Source of the DNA: Betaproteobacteria bacterium HGW-Betaproteobacteria-14
GTDB lineage: Bacteria; Pseudomonadota; Gammaproteobacteria; Burkholderiales; Rhodocyclaceae
Length of the DNA: 58,978 bases
Assembly: GCA_002840845.1 (NCBI GenBank)
Contig: PHCS01000017.1
Span: 1 to 58,978, forward strand
Direction: 5' to 3'
The notes under the pieces are model-generated. The model was not told the origin of the DNA, ran no database searches, and was given only the letters and a program-made list of their open reading frames with translations. Below are positions 49,020 through 58,280 of this stretch, piece by piece (within the stretch, counting starts at the first letter, position 1; each line of letters starts with the position of its first letter). Both the position numbers and the translations under genes were made by a program.

Positions 49020-51992
49020 CTAAGCCGCTTGCGCTTCGATCGCCAGCAGGATCAGGCCCTGCCCGTCCGCCGCGCCGACGATGCGCCGGGCATTGAGCAC
49101 CATGCTGCGCCGGCCGATGCCGGGGAAGTCCTGCTCGACCGTGAAATCATCGAAGCTGCGATTTTTCGGCAGGACATGCTCCAGCAGGTCGCGCAGCGCG
49201 GGGATGTCCCACTGGCGGCTGCCCAGGTCGTAGAGCAGGCAGCCCACGGTTTCCTCCGGCGTCACCCGGAAGGTTCTGTAGAACGCGCGGCTGGCGGTGA
49301 CGACACGCATGGCGCCATCGAGCACGACGAGCGGCTCGCGCACCGTGTCGACGATGCCCTCGGCCAGCTCGCGCGCTTCCTTCACCGCCGCCTCGGCGGC
49401 CACGCGCTGGCTGATGTCGGCAAAGGTCAGCACCACGCCCTCGATGACGTTCTCCAGCGTGCGGTAGGGCTGGACGCGCGCCAGGTAGGATGCGCCGTCC
49501 AGCGTGCGCACTTCGCGCTCGCGCGGCACCAGGGTGTCGAGCACGGCGCGCGCCTCGCCGAGCAGGTCCTCGCCCTCGAAGTTGGACTTGATGTCGGCCA
49601 GGGGCCGGCCGATGTCCGCGGCCACCAGGCGGTAGGCGCGCGTCGCTTCGCGCGTGAAGCGCCGGATGAGCAGGTGCTCGTCGAGGAAGACGGTGCCGAT
49701 GTTGATGTTGTCGAGCAGGTTCTTCATGTCGTTCTGCATGCCGGCCAGCTGCTCGATCTTGGATTGCAGCTCGGCATTCACCGTCACCAGCTCTTCATTG
49801 ATGGATTGCAGCTCCTCCTTCGAGGTCTCCAGTTCCTCGTTGGTCGACTGCAGTTCCTCGTTGGTCGATTGCATTTCCTCGTTGGTCGATTTCAGTTCCT
49901 CGTTCGACGCCTGTTGCTCCTCGATGTTGGCCTGCAGGTTCTCCCTGGTGTAGGCCAGCTCGCGCTCCAGTTCCGCGATGCGCCGGGCGTCGGCCGAGCC
50001 GCCCGCCCGCTTGCCGCGCGCCGGCTTCGCTGGGCTCGTGCCCGGCGCCGCTTCCGCCAGGTCCTGAAAACTCACCAGCAGCAGCCCCTCGCCAGCCTCC
50101 GGCTCGGGCAACGGGCGCACGCTGAAGCTGACGCGCTGGAAATCGCCGTTGGTCTTCACGCGCACTTCGTGATTCAGCATCGGGGTGCCGGCGCCAGCCT
50201 GGTTCAGCGCGGTGCGCAGCGCCAGCTGCAATCCCTCGCGCGCCATGTCGACGACATTGAGCGTGGCCTGGCCGGGCGCCGGGCGCAGGTATTTGCCGGT
50301 CTCGCCGTGCACGTAGAGGATGCCGCCCTTCGGGTCGGTCACCACCGAGGCGGGGGCGTAGGACTCGAGCAGCACGCGCCGGGCGAGGTCGGCAAAATTG
50401 GTCTCGCGGGCCTTGCTCATGATCTCCTCCGGCGCCTTCTCGGTTCTTTCACCCGCCCATTTCAGCCCGCCGGCCAGCACCGCGCGGGCGGAGGCGGCGG
50501 AGGGAATGGCCCGGTAGAACTTCCACTTCCGGCTGATCGCCGCGAACAGCTCGGGATGCCCGCCGATGCTCTCCGAAGGCGAGAGGAACAGCACGCCGCC
50601 CGGCTTGAGCGCGTAATGGAAGGACGGGATGAGGCGGTTCTGCAGTGGCGGCTCCAGGTAGATGAGCAGGTTGCGGCAGCTGAGCAGATCGAGCCGGGTG
50701 AAGGGCGGGTCCTTGATGACGTTCTGGATGGCGAACACCACCATCTCGCGGATTGCCTTCTTGACGCGGTAGCCTGCATCGTCCTTGATGAAGAAGCGGC
50801 GCAGGCGCTCGGGCGTCACATCCTGGGCAATGTTGGGCGGATAGAGGCCCGCGCGCGCCACGGCGATGGCGTCGTCGTCGAGGTCGGTGGCGTAGAGCTG
50901 GACCTTGAATTCCTGCTTCGTCTCGTCCATCAGTTCGCGCAGCAGCATGGCGATCGAGTAGGCCTCCTCGCCGCTGGCGCAGCCCGCCACCCAGACGCGG
51001 AAGACATAGCCGTCCGGCTTGCCGGCGAAAAGCTGCGGCAGGATGTCGTTGCGCAGCGCCTCGAAGGCCTCCACGTCGCGGAAGAAACTGGTGACATTGA
51101 TCAGCAGTTCCTTGAACAGCGCTTGTATCTCGGCCGGATGCTCCTTCAGGTAGCGGGCATAGACCTCCATGTCGTCGATGTCGTGCTGCGACATGCGCCG
51201 CTCGATGCGGCGGCCGATGGTGCTCTTCTTGTAGAGCGAGAAGTCGTGGCCGCTGCTGTTGCGCAGCTGCATCAGGATGCGCGTCAGGCCGCCGCTGGCG
51301 GCAGGTGCGGCGGGCGGCTCCGCCTGGATCGGCTGGCGGCGCACCGCGGCCGCGAGCGCCTGCGGCATTCTTTCCACCGGCAGGGCATGGGTGGCATAGC
51401 CGGCCTGGATGGCGCTGGATGGCATGCCGTCGTATTTGGCCGTGGCCGGTTCCTGCACCAGGGAAATGCCGCCGGCGCCGAGGATGGCGCGCAAGCCCAG
51501 CGTGCCGTCGGTGCCGGTGCCGGAGAGGATGATGCCGAAGGCGTTGTCGCCCTGGTCCTCGGCCAGCGAGCGCAGGAAGGCATCGATCGGCATGCGCTGC
51601 CCACGCGGCACTTCGGGCACGGAAAGCTGCAGCACGCCGTGGAAGATGGCCATGTCGCGGTTGGGCGGGATGACATAGACGCTGTTGGGCGCGACGGCCA
51701 TCTGGTCCTGCGCCTCGAGGACCGGCATGGCGGTGCTGCGTTGCAGGATTTCGGTGAGGATGCTGGCGTGGCCGGGGTCGAGGTGCGGCACCAGCACGAA
51801 GCCCATGCCGCAATCGGGCGCGACACTGCGGAAGAACTGCTCGAAGGCCTCGAGGCCGCCGGCGGAGGCGCCGATGCCGACGATGGGAAAGCCCGCTTTG
51901 GGCGGCATCGGCGTCGGCTCCCCAGCACCGGTGTCGACCGGGATTGCCGCGGCAGGCGCCTTGCGCTTCGAGGTCTCTTTCTTGCCGGCCAT
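49020..51992 (-). CDS. CheB-CheR fusion with PAS domains
   Basis: A 990-residue signalling protein. In order: CheB-type methylesterase (about 35-225, G-A-S-A-G-G and G-T-G-T-D-G), CheR methyltransferase (about 240-510, with G-C-A-S-G-E-E-A-Y and S-C-R-N-L-L-I-Y), a PAS domain (about 535-640), a long coiled coil of S-T-N-E-E-L-type heptads (about 660-740), and two further PAS regions to the end. No kinase domain is present. It may adjust methylation of chemoreceptor-like proteins or relay signals to the PAS kinase downstream. Confidence 0.88.
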   Translation of the reverse strand: MAGKKETSKRKAPAAAIPVDTGAGEPTPMPPKAGFPIVGIGASAGGLEAFEQFFRSVAPDCGMGFVLVPHLDPGHASILTEILQRSTAMPVLEAQDQMAVAPNSVYVIPPNRDMAIFHGVLQLSVPEVPRGQRMPIDAFLRSLAEDQGDNAFGIILSGTGTDGTLGLRAILGAGGISLVQEPATAKYDGMPSSAIQAGYATHALPVERMPQALAAAVRRQPIQAEPPAAPAASGGLTRILMQLRNSSGHDFSLYKKSTIGRRIERRMSQHDIDDMEVYARYLKEHPAEIQALFKELLINVTSFFRDVEAFEALRNDILPQLFAGKPDGYVFRVWVAGCASGEEAYSIAMLLRELMDETKQEFKVQLYATDLDDDAIAVARAGLYPPNIAQDVTPERLRRFFIKDDAGYRVKKAIREMVVFAIQNVIKDPPFTRLDLLSCRNLLIYLEPPLQNRLIPSFHYALKPGGVLFLSPSESIGGHPELFAAISRKWKFYRAIPSAASARAVLAGGLKWAGERTEKAPEEIMSKARETNFADLARRVLLESYAPASVVTDPKGGILYVHGETGKYLRPAPGQATLNVVDMAREGLQLALRTALNQAGAGTPMLNHEVRVKTNGDFQRVSFSVRPLPEPEAGEGLLLVSFQDLAEAAPGTSPAKPARGKRAGGSADARRIAELERELAYTRENLQANIEEQQASNEELKSTNEEMQSTNEELQSTNEELETSKEELQSINEELVTVNAELQSKIEQLAGMQNDMKNLLDNINIGTVFLDEHLLIRRFTREATRAYRLVAADIGRPLADIKSNFEGEDLLGEARAVLDTLVPREREVRTLDGASYLARVQPYRTLENVIEGVVLTFADISQRVAAEAAVKEARELAEGIVDTVREPLVVLDGAMRVVTASRAFYRTFRVTPEETVGCLLYDLGSRQWDIPALRDLLEHVLPKNRSFDDFTVEQDFPGIGRRSMVLNARRIVGAADGQGLILLAIEAQAA

Positions 51993-52069
51993 GGGTCTGT
52001 CCTCTGGCTCCGATCCGCTAGTCGATGCCGGGATGTTACTCTCTGCTACCGCCGCTCGAACAACAATCT

Positions 52070-52094
52070 CGCCGTCCCGCGGAGGCTGACTTTC
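52070..52094 (+). repeat. Dispersed motif copy F
   Basis: Exact match to both halves with spacer CCCGCGGAGG, in the gap between the CheB-CheR gene and otsB, opposite to the direction of both. Confidence 0.75.
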
Positions 52095-52109
52095 ACGGTC
52101 CGCATGCGG

Positions 52110-52877
52110 CTAGCGCCCCGATGCCGTCAGGATGTCCGCCAGCCAATCATGCACCGCCTGGACATCGTCGAGCCGCCAACGCGCCGCGGATTTCCCCTCG
52201 CCCACCTTGACGGAATCGCCGCCCATTTCATTGACCACGCGGAAGCCGTACTCGTCCGTCGTGTCGTCGCCGACGAACACGGGCTTTCGTCCGGAAAAAG
52301 GCGGCTCGTTCATGAACTCGGCGATCGCCGTGCCCTTGTCGCGGCCGGCCGGCTTGACCTCGAGCACGCACTTGCCAGGCTGCAGCTTGACGGCGTCGCC
52401 GGTCCCGGCGATGAGCCGCTGCAGCGTCTCGGCGACCCGGCCCTCAAGCGCGGGTTGCTGGCGGAAATGCACCGCCAGCGACAAGCCCTTGTCCTCGAGC
52501 AGCAGGCCTTCGACGTCCGAAAACGCGGTGTGGATGCGCGCCTTCAGCCCCGGCCAATCCACGCCCTGCGGCACGTGGTGATGCAGGGCGCCGGCGGCGT
52601 CGCGTCGCTCGAGGCCATGCTGGCCGGCGATGGGCAGGCGCAGGCCGGGGAACAGCGCATCGATGTCGGCGACGTTGCGGCCGCTGATGAAGGCCACGGC
52701 GCCGCCGGTGCGCTCGTGCAGGCGGCGGATCGTCGCAATGAGCGCCTCCTCAACCCGCACGCCGGAAGGCGTTGCCGCGATCTCCAGCAGGGTGCCGTCG
52801 ACATCGAAGAAAAAAGCTTGCCGCGCACCGACTTCGGGCGGGCGGGCGGCGGGCATGCTGTCGGGGGTGTCGCTCAT
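52110..52877 (-). CDS. otsB: Trehalose-6-phosphate phosphatase
   Basis: A 255-residue HAD-family phosphatase with motif I F-F-D-V-D-G-T-L-L, the second motif S-G-R-N-V, and motif IV G-D-D-T-T-D-E. It removes phosphate from trehalose 6-phosphate to give trehalose. Its ATG overlaps the otsA stop, so both enzymes are made together. An upstream continuation of the frame lies inside otsA and is not coding. Confidence 0.93.
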   Translation of the reverse strand: MSDTPDSMPAARPPEVGARQAFFFDVDGTLLEIAATPSGVRVEEALIATIRRLHERTGGAVAFISGRNVADIDALFPGLRLPIAGQHGLERRDAAGALHHHVPQGVDWPGLKARIHTAFSDVEGLLLEDKGLSLAVHFRQQPALEGRVAETLQRLIAGTGDAVKLQPGKCVLEVKPAGRDKGTAIAEFMNEPPFSGRKPVFVGDDTTDEYGFRVVNEMGGDSVKVGEGKSAARWRLDDVQAVHDWLADILTASGR

Positions 52878-55090
52878 GTCGTTTTCCGTTCCTGTACCTT
52901 GCCCCGGCGGCGCATGCCGGCGGCGTCGAGCAGCATGCGCCCGGCCCAGCGATAGACGTTGAACTCCGCCACCAGCCCGCGCATGAGCCGCATGCGGTCG
53001 CGCTGCTCCGTCACGGGCATGGACAGCGCCATGTGCAGCGCCGCCGCGCACTGGTCGGCATCGTAGGGGTTCACGATCAGCGCCTCGGGCATCTCGCTCG
53101 CCGCACCGGCGAACTGGCTGAGGATCAGCACGCCGCGGTCGTCGTCGCGCGAGGCGACGAACTCCTTCGCCACCAGGTTCATGCCGTCGTGCAGGCTGCT
53201 GACGAAGCACAGGTCGGCGGCGCGGTAGTTCGCGTAGAGTTCCCGCGGCGGCAGGTTCTCGATCCTCAGGATGATGGGCTGGTAGCCGTCGCGGCCGAAG
53301 CGCTCGTTGATGCGCGCGGCGAGGGCGCGCACGTGCGCCTCGTACTGCTGATACTCGCCGATGCTCGCGCGCGTGGGCGCGGCGAGCTGCACGAAACTGA
53401 AGCGGCCGATCCATGACGGCTCGAGCTCGAACAGCCGCTCGATGGCATTGAAGCGCTCGAGGACGCCCTTGGTGTAGTCGAGTCGATCCAGGCCGACGCC
53501 GATCAGATGGTCCGGACCCATTGCGTGCCGGGCGCGCACCTCGCTGCGGCACTGCTCGACGCTCTGCGCGGTCAGTTCGGCGCCGGGCGGCCAGTCGATG
53601 GAAATCGGGTAGCGCTTCACCGCCGTCAGCTTGCCGCCGTAGCTGACGGTGAAATTCTCCCGGTCGACGCGCGCTTCCAGCAGGCGGTCCACGGTATCGA
53701 CGAAATTGTTGCAATGGAACTGCGTGTGGAAGCCGAGGATGCTGCTGCCGAGCAGGCCGTCGAGGATTTCCTCGCGCCACGGGCAGATGGAGAACACCTC
53801 CGGATTGGGCCAGGGGATGTGCCAGAAGGTGATGACGATCGCCTCCGGCAATTTTTCGCGGATCATGCGCGGCAGCAGGGCCAGGTGGTAGTCCTGCACG
53901 AGCACGATGGGGTTGGGCTTCTTCGCCTCGGCAAACACCGCCTGCGCGAACTTCTTGTTGACCTCGACGTACTGTTGCCAGTCGCCGCTGCGGAACGTCG
54001 GGCGCACGTGGGCGATGTGGCACAGGGGCCAGAGACCCTCATTGGAGAATCCGAGGTAGTAGCCCGCTTCTTCCGCCTGCGTCAGCCAGACGCGGCGAAT
54101 ACTGTAGGCGGGGTGTTCGGGCGGCACGGCGACGCGGTCGTTGCCGTCGACCGTGTCGCGGTCCGCGCTGCCGCTGCCATGCGCGATCCAGGTGCCCGAG
54201 CAGGCGCGCATGATCGGTTCCAGCGCGGTGACGAGGCCGCTCGCAGGCCGCTGCACCTCGATGTCGATGCCGCGGCGCAGGTGGATGTACGGCTCGCGGT
54301 TGGATACGACCAAGACGTCCTCGCCGCGCAGTTCCCCGTGGAGGATGGCGCGCAGGGCGTCGGGCGTCCAGGTCAGCTGGCCTTCGTCGCGCGGCCGGTA
54401 CTCGGCCTCCAGCTGGCGGATGAGGCCGCGCAGGTCGCGCGCTATCGGCGCGAACTCGGGCGCAGCCGCCGCCGAGCCCGGCTCGCGCAACAGGCCCTCG
54501 CCGCGCAGCAAGGCGCGCATGCCCTGGATCCAGCCGCGCCAGGACAGCTGGGCGATGACCACCGTGATGAGGGACACGACCAGGCCGAGGCCGATGAAGA
54601 AGTAGAAGACGTACTGCCGGGTTTCTTCGCTGCGGCGCTGGATGAAGCTCATGTCGTGCACCAGCACCAGCTTGCCGAGCGCCTGGCCGTCCTGTTCGAC
54701 GGTGTGCAGGGCGACATGCAGCGGGCCCTGCCCGCTTTCAAGGATGCGCGCGGCCGGGTCGCCGAAGCGATCGAGGCCGTCGCAATGGATGGCGGCGGGA
54801 AAGGCCGGGGTGGCGATCAGCGCTGCGCCGCCCGCCGGACAGAAGCCGACGCCGAACAGGCGCTCATCCTGGATGAGCCGCGCGAAGTAGCGTTCCGTCA
54901 TCTTGTTCTGCCCGACCTTCAGGTGCTCCTGCAGGGGCTCGTGCACCGAGTTGGCGACCAGCTCGGAGCGGATGTCCAGGTCGCGCACGAACCAGCGCAG
55001 CGTCAGTTGATCCACCAGCGGCACCACGCCGTAGGCGATGGCCGCCAGCGCCAGGAGAAGGGGCAGGATGAAGCGCAGTGAAAGGGACAT
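52874..55090 (-). CDS. otsA: Trehalose-6-phosphate synthase with N-terminal membrane sensor region
   Basis: A 738-residue protein. Residues about 255-725 are a complete GT20 synthase: [25 protein letters not shown] and [12 protein letters not shown]. The N-terminal 250 residues are extra: a membrane helix (about 7-25), a periplasmic domain of about 130 residues, a second helix (about 162-183) and a HAMP-like segment, the layout of a sensor kinase. OtsA is normally cytoplasmic and about 470 residues. Direct control of osmoprotectant synthesis by an external signal is inferred. Confidence 0.9.
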   Translation of the reverse strand: MSLSLRFILPLLLALAAIAYGVVPLVDQLTLRWFVRDLDIRSELVANSVHEPLQEHLKVGQNKMTERYFARLIQDERLFGVGFCPAGGAALIATPAFPAAIHCDGLDRFGDPAARILESGQGPLHVALHTVEQDGQALGKLVLVHDMSFIQRRSEETRQYVFYFFIGLGLVVSLITVVIAQLSWRGWIQGMRALLRGEGLLREPGSAAAAPEFAPIARDLRGLIRQLEAEYRPRDEGQLTWTPDALRAILHGELRGEDVLVVSNREPYIHLRRGIDIEVQRPASGLVTALEPIMRACSGTWIAHGSGSADRDTVDGNDRVAVPPEHPAYSIRRVWLTQAEEAGYYLGFSNEGLWPLCHIAHVRPTFRSGDWQQYVEVNKKFAQAVFAEAKKPNPIVLVQDYHLALLPRMIREKLPEAIVITFWHIPWPNPEVFSICPWREEILDGLLGSSILGFHTQFHCNNFVDTVDRLLEARVDRENFTVSYGGKLTAVKRYPISIDWPPGAELTAQSVEQCRSEVRARHAMGPDHLIGVGLDRLDYTKGVLERFNAIERLFELEPSWIGRFSFVQLAAPTRASIGEYQQYEAHVRALAARINERFGRDGYQPIILRIENLPPRELYANYRAADLCFVSSLHDGMNLVAKEFVASRDDDRGVLILSQFAGAASEMPEALIVNPYDADQCAAALHMALSMPVTEQRDRMRLMRGLVAEFNVYRWAGRMLLDAAGMRRRGKVQERKTT

Positions 55091-55123
55091 CGGGCACTCC
55101 GGTCAGGACGGTCGGTTCGCTTC

Positions 55124-55858
55124 TCAGACAAATGGATGCAGCACGCGATACGCCAGTGCTGCGATGATGGCTGCGGCAAATACTTTGCGCAAGGTGATCG
55201 GGGAAATTCGCGTTGCCGTCAGTCTGGCGCCGAGCAGGGCGCCTGCCGCAACCACGAGCAAGAGGGGCAGCGCCAGTTCGGCGGATACCTCCATTTCCGC
55301 CCAGCGCGGCACGATGGCCGCAAACGATGCCGGCGTGGCGGCGAAGGCACTCAAGGCTGCGGCGCGCTTGATGTCGACGCCATGGCGCATCATCGTCGGC
55401 ACCAGGAGGAATCCTGGGCCGACGCCGATGAAGCCGGAGAACATGGAGATCGGGATGGCCCAGGCCAAGATCGGGGCAAAGCGCACATGCCACGGCTGGC
55501 GGGGCGCGGGATGGAACATGCTGAACATGAAATAGGCGGCCGCCAACGCAAAGGCGGCCCACACCATCCATTCCCGCGCATAACCCGCGGCAAGGGCGCC
55601 CACGGGGGCGGCGAGCGTGGTCGCGAGCGCCAGCGGCACGGCACGCCGCCAATCGACCAGGCCCGCCCAGGCAAATCCGATCACGGCGCACAGGGCTGTC
55701 ACGCCATTCAGTGCCAGGCTGAGCGGGTGCACCTGATTGACGAGGTCCGGCAGCGCCAGCGAGAGCAGCGGCACGGCCGGAAAGGCCACGCCGATGCCGA
55801 TCATGCCGGAGAGCATCGACAGCAGAAACAGCGCCACGTAAAGACTCGCCAGTATCAT
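55124..55858 (-). CDS. TauE/SafE family sulfite/organic anion exporter
   Basis: A 244-residue membrane protein with about eight helices and the TauE features G-M-I-G-I-G near residue 20 and G-F-I-G-V-G-P-G-F in the second half. Members export sulfite, sulfoacetate or related anions. It is divergent from a MarR-type gene, which may regulate it. Substrate cannot be told, though the window has other sulfur genes. Confidence 0.85.
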   Translation of the reverse strand: MILASLYVALFLLSMLSGMIGIGVAFPAVPLLSLALPDLVNQVHPLSLALNGVTALCAVIGFAWAGLVDWRRAVPLALATTLAAPVGALAAGYAREWMVWAAFALAAAYFMFSMFHPAPRQPWHVRFAPILAWAIPISMFSGFIGVGPGFLLVPTMMRHGVDIKRAAALSAFAATPASFAAIVPRWAEMEVSAELALPLLLVVAAGALLGARLTATRISPITLRKVFAAAIIAALAYRVLHPFV

Positions 55859-55946
55859 CGGCCGGGCCGTCCCGCCATCAAACTCTCGGTCTCATTGCGC
55901 ATGATGAATATCTGGCATAGTTGTACTTTCGTGTCGGGACACAGGC

Positions 55947-56492
55947 ATGGCCCCCCTCGCAAAAAACAAACCCGGGCACAAGGCCTCGGCAAAAGCGAAA
56001 TCGGAAGCATCGGCCTCGGCAGGCAAGCATCACGAGCAGGCAATGGTGGTGCTGCAGCAGTTCCGCTTCATCTTCAAATCCGTGAAAAAGCACTTCCGCT
56101 GGGTTGAAGAAGAAACGGGGGTGAGCGGCTCCCAGCTTTGGGCCTTGGCGCAAATCGCCGCTGCGCCCGGCTTGCGCGTCACCGAACTGGCCCGTGCCCT
56201 GGTGATTCACCAGTCGACCGCAAGCAACCTCGTCGACAGGCTTGTGCAGCGCAAGCTTGTGCGCCGCGATCGCTCAAGCACCGATCAGCGTGTCGTGCGG
56301 CTCTACTTGACCCAACGCGGACAAACGGTCGTCAGCAAGGCCCCGAGGCCCTTCGAGGGCGTCCTGCCGGATGCGCTGATGCGCCTGCCCCACGCCGACT
56401 TGCGCAACCTGGATGCCTTGCTTGCTGCAGTTGCCCAGCTCATGCGGGTGCGTGATGCGAGCGGAAGGCGAACGCCGCTTGCCGACATGTAA
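55947..56492 (+). CDS. MarR-family transcriptional regulator
   Basis: A 181-residue winged-helix protein. An Ala/Lys-rich N-terminal tail of about 30 residues precedes the MarR fold; the recognition helix region reads V-T-E-L-A-R-A-L-V-I-H-Q-S-T-A-S-N-L-V-D-R-L and the wing R-R-D-R-S-S-T-D-Q-R. It diverges from the TauE gene across 88 bp, where a TTGCGC-N17-TAGTTG pair may be its promoter. It probably represses tauE or itself in response to an aromatic or anionic ligand; that is inference. Confidence 0.85.
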   Translation: MAPLAKNKPGHKASAKAKSEASASAGKHHEQAMVVLQQFRFIFKSVKKHFRWVEEETGVSGSQLWALAQIAAAPGLRVTELARALVIHQSTASNLVDRLVQRKLVRRDRSSTDQRVVRLYLTQRGQTVVSKAPRPFEGVLPDALMRLPHADLRNLDALLAAVAQLMRVRDASGRRTPLADM

Positions 56493-56518
56493 AAAAAAGG
56501 CCTCGCATGGCGAGGCCG
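56490..56518 (-). terminator. Terminator for the minus-strand LUD operon
   Basis: Stem GGCCTCGC / GCGAGGCC with a three-base loop, followed on the minus strand by a run of T encoded by the A tract after the MarR stop. It lies about 140 bases beyond the LUD gene. On the plus strand the hairpin lacks a T run. Confidence 0.7.
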
Positions 56519-56655
56519 GAATCTCTCTCTCAACCCCACCCTCCTCAAAGCAGAGTCCAGAGCAAACGACAGAAGTCTGAATGGTCTGTCGATGCGTCAT
56601 TATATTCCAGCAAATGTATTTGGTGTCAATGCATGTCGCGGCGCGCCCGCGCCAC

Positions 56656-57312
56656 TCAACATTCATTGAGCAGAATGATGTGTACGCGGTAGGGGCCATG
56701 CGCACCAAGAACCAGGGTTTGCTCGATATCCCCTGTGCGCGACGGCCCGGAGATGAAGTTCACTGCGCGCGGCAACGCCCCGCATTCGGCGCGGATCAGG
56801 GCAAAGGCCTCCTCCATGCCCGGCACGAGGCGGGAGACGGGAACCACGGCAATGTGCGTTTCCGGCAGCAGGCTCGACGCCGCCGGCGTATCGGGGCCGG
56901 ACAGGACGACCAGCGTGCCGGTTTCGGCCACCGCGCAGAAGACGCCGGTGATGCCGATCAGATCGTCGCCGTTCGCGGCGCGGCCTGCGACATTCAGTCC
57001 GGCGTCCGCCCAATCGAGGCCGGCCAGCTGCGGCCAGGCGACCGCTGTGCGGGGCAGGTCCAGTGCCGCGATGTAACGGGCCACCGCCGCCGGCGCGTCT
57101 TCGAGTCGAGATACATCCTCGACGGTGCAGGAGAGGGATTCCGCGCGGATACGCAAGCGTGCGGCCAGGTCCGCCTCGACCTCAGGTCGCGGTCCCTGGT
57201 CGCGGCGCGCCAGCACCGCTTCGATCTCGGCACGCCCCGCCGCGGCGTTCTCCGCCGTGCGGCCCAGCCGGTTTCTGATGCGGCCGAGGATGTCTTCGCG
57301 CGAATCTTTCAA
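56656..57312 (-). CDS. LUD-domain protein (LutC/YkgG family), orphan
   Basis: A 218-residue LUD-domain protein with the family region G-I-T-G-V-F-C-A-V-A-E-T-G-T-L-V and the C-terminal I-S-G-P-S-R-T-G-D-I-E. LutC works with LutA and LutB in lactate oxidation; those genes are absent here. Start is either TTG at 57312, with GAGGAG seven bases upstream, or GTG at 57327 overlapping the previous stop; the first is preferred. It is coupled to a D-2-hydroxyacid dehydrogenase gene, suggesting hydroxyacid metabolism. Confidence 0.85.
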   Translation of the reverse strand: MKDSREDILGRIRNRLGRTAENAAAGRAEIEAVLARRDQGPRPEVEADLAARLRIRAESLSCTVEDVSRLEDAPAAVARYIAALDLPRTAVAWPQLAGLDWADAGLNVAGRAANGDDLIGITGVFCAVAETGTLVVLSGPDTPAASSLLPETHIAVVPVSRLVPGMEEAFALIRAECGALPRAVNFISGPSRTGDIEQTLVLGAHGPYRVHIILLNEC

Positions 57313-57323
57313 TGCCGTGCTCC

Positions 57324-58277
57324 TCACGCCACCCTGTTGCGCGGCGCGCCGCTCGCAAATGCTTCCAGGTTGCCGGTCAGTTGGTCGAGCAGCGTCTGCA
57401 TCGCCCGCGCCGAGGCCCACGCAATGTGCGGCGTGAGGATGAAATTGGGCTGGTCGATCTGCAGCAGCGGGTTGCCCTCGCGCGGCGGCTCCTTCGTGAG
57501 CACGTCGAAGCCGGCGCCGCCGATCCTGCCTTCCTTCAGCGCGCGCGCCAGCGCCGCCTCGTCGACCAGGCCGCCACGTGCCGTGTTGATGAGCACGGCA
57601 TCCGGCTTCATGAGCCTGAGCTCCGCCTCGCCGATCATGCCGCGCGTCTGCTCGTTGAGCGGGCAGTGCAGCGAAATGACGTCGGATTCGCGCAGCACCG
57701 CCTCGAACGCCGTATAGCCGGGCCTGACTTTCGCCGCACCCCGGTGCTCGCCCCACAGCACGCGCATGCCGAAGGCTTCGCCGAGGCGCGCCACGCCCTG
57801 GCCGAGCGAGCCGCGCCCGAAGATGCCGAGCGTCGCGCCGTTGAGGTCGCCGATGGGATGGTCGAAGAAGCAGAACATTTGTGCCTGCTGCCACTTGCCC
57901 GCCTGCACGTCCCGCCGGTAGGCGAGCAGGTTGCGCCTGAGCGCCAGGGCCAGGGCGATGGCGTGCTCCGGCACGGTGTTCACCGCATAGCCGCGGATGT
58001 TGGAGACGACGACGCCGTGATCCCTGCACCAGGCCAGGTCGACGTTGTCGGTGCCGGTGGCGGCGCAGGCGATCATCTTCAGCTTCGGCAGCGTGGCAAG
58101 CAATTCGCCGCGCAACTGCGCCTTGTTGGTGATGAGGATGCTGGCGTCCTGCACGCGCTGGGCCAGTTCTTCCGGCTTCGTCAGCGGATATTCGTCGTAG
58201 TCGTGCGGAAAATCCGGCCGGCGGAATACGCCGCGGATGGAGTCGCGTTCAAGGAAGACGAGTTTGTGCACAGCCAT
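57324..58277 (-). CDS. D-2-hydroxyacid dehydrogenase (glycerate/hydroxypyruvate type)
   Basis: A 317-residue NAD-dependent dehydrogenase with the nucleotide motif G-R-G-S-L-G near residue 155, the catalytic Arg in N-T-A-R-G-G, and the catalytic His in T-P-H-I-A-W. The A-T-G-T-D-N-V-D substrate loop is present. It reduces 2-oxoacids such as hydroxypyruvate or glyoxylate. It lies between mmsA and the LUD gene with very short gaps, so all three may form one operon. It contains motif copy G. Confidence 0.9.
   Translation of the reverse strand: MAVHKLVFLERDSIRGVFRRPDFPHDYDEYPLTKPEELAQRVQDASILITNKAQLRGELLATLPKLKMIACAATGTDNVDLAWCRDHGVVVSNIRGYAVNTVPEHAIALALALRRNLLAYRRDVQAGKWQQAQMFCFFDHPIGDLNGATLGIFGRGSLGQGVARLGEAFGMRVLWGEHRGAAKVRPGYTAFEAVLRESDVISLHCPLNEQTRGMIGEAELRLMKPDAVLINTARGGLVDEAALARALKEGRIGGAGFDVLTKEPPREGNPLLQIDQPNFILTPHIAWASARAMQTLLDQLTGNLEAFASGAPRNRVA
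57708..57732 (+). repeat. Dispersed motif copy G inside the dehydrogenase gene
   Basis: Both halves match exactly, ten bases apart, antisense to the gene; the spacer is less like the others. The sense strand reads A-K-V-R-P-G-Y-T-A. Confidence 0.55.
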
Positions 58278-58280
58278 GAC

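Noticed and set aside
49780..49930. Repeated GAG/TCC-type codons in the CheB-CheR gene as a DNA repeat
   Set aside because: They encode the well-known coiled-coil linker of S-T-N-E-E-L heptads; the repetition is at protein level.
49008..52955. A very long plus-strand frame opposite the CheB-CheR and otsB genes
   Set aside because: No recognisable domain and His/Gln/Ala-rich; the minus-strand genes are certain.
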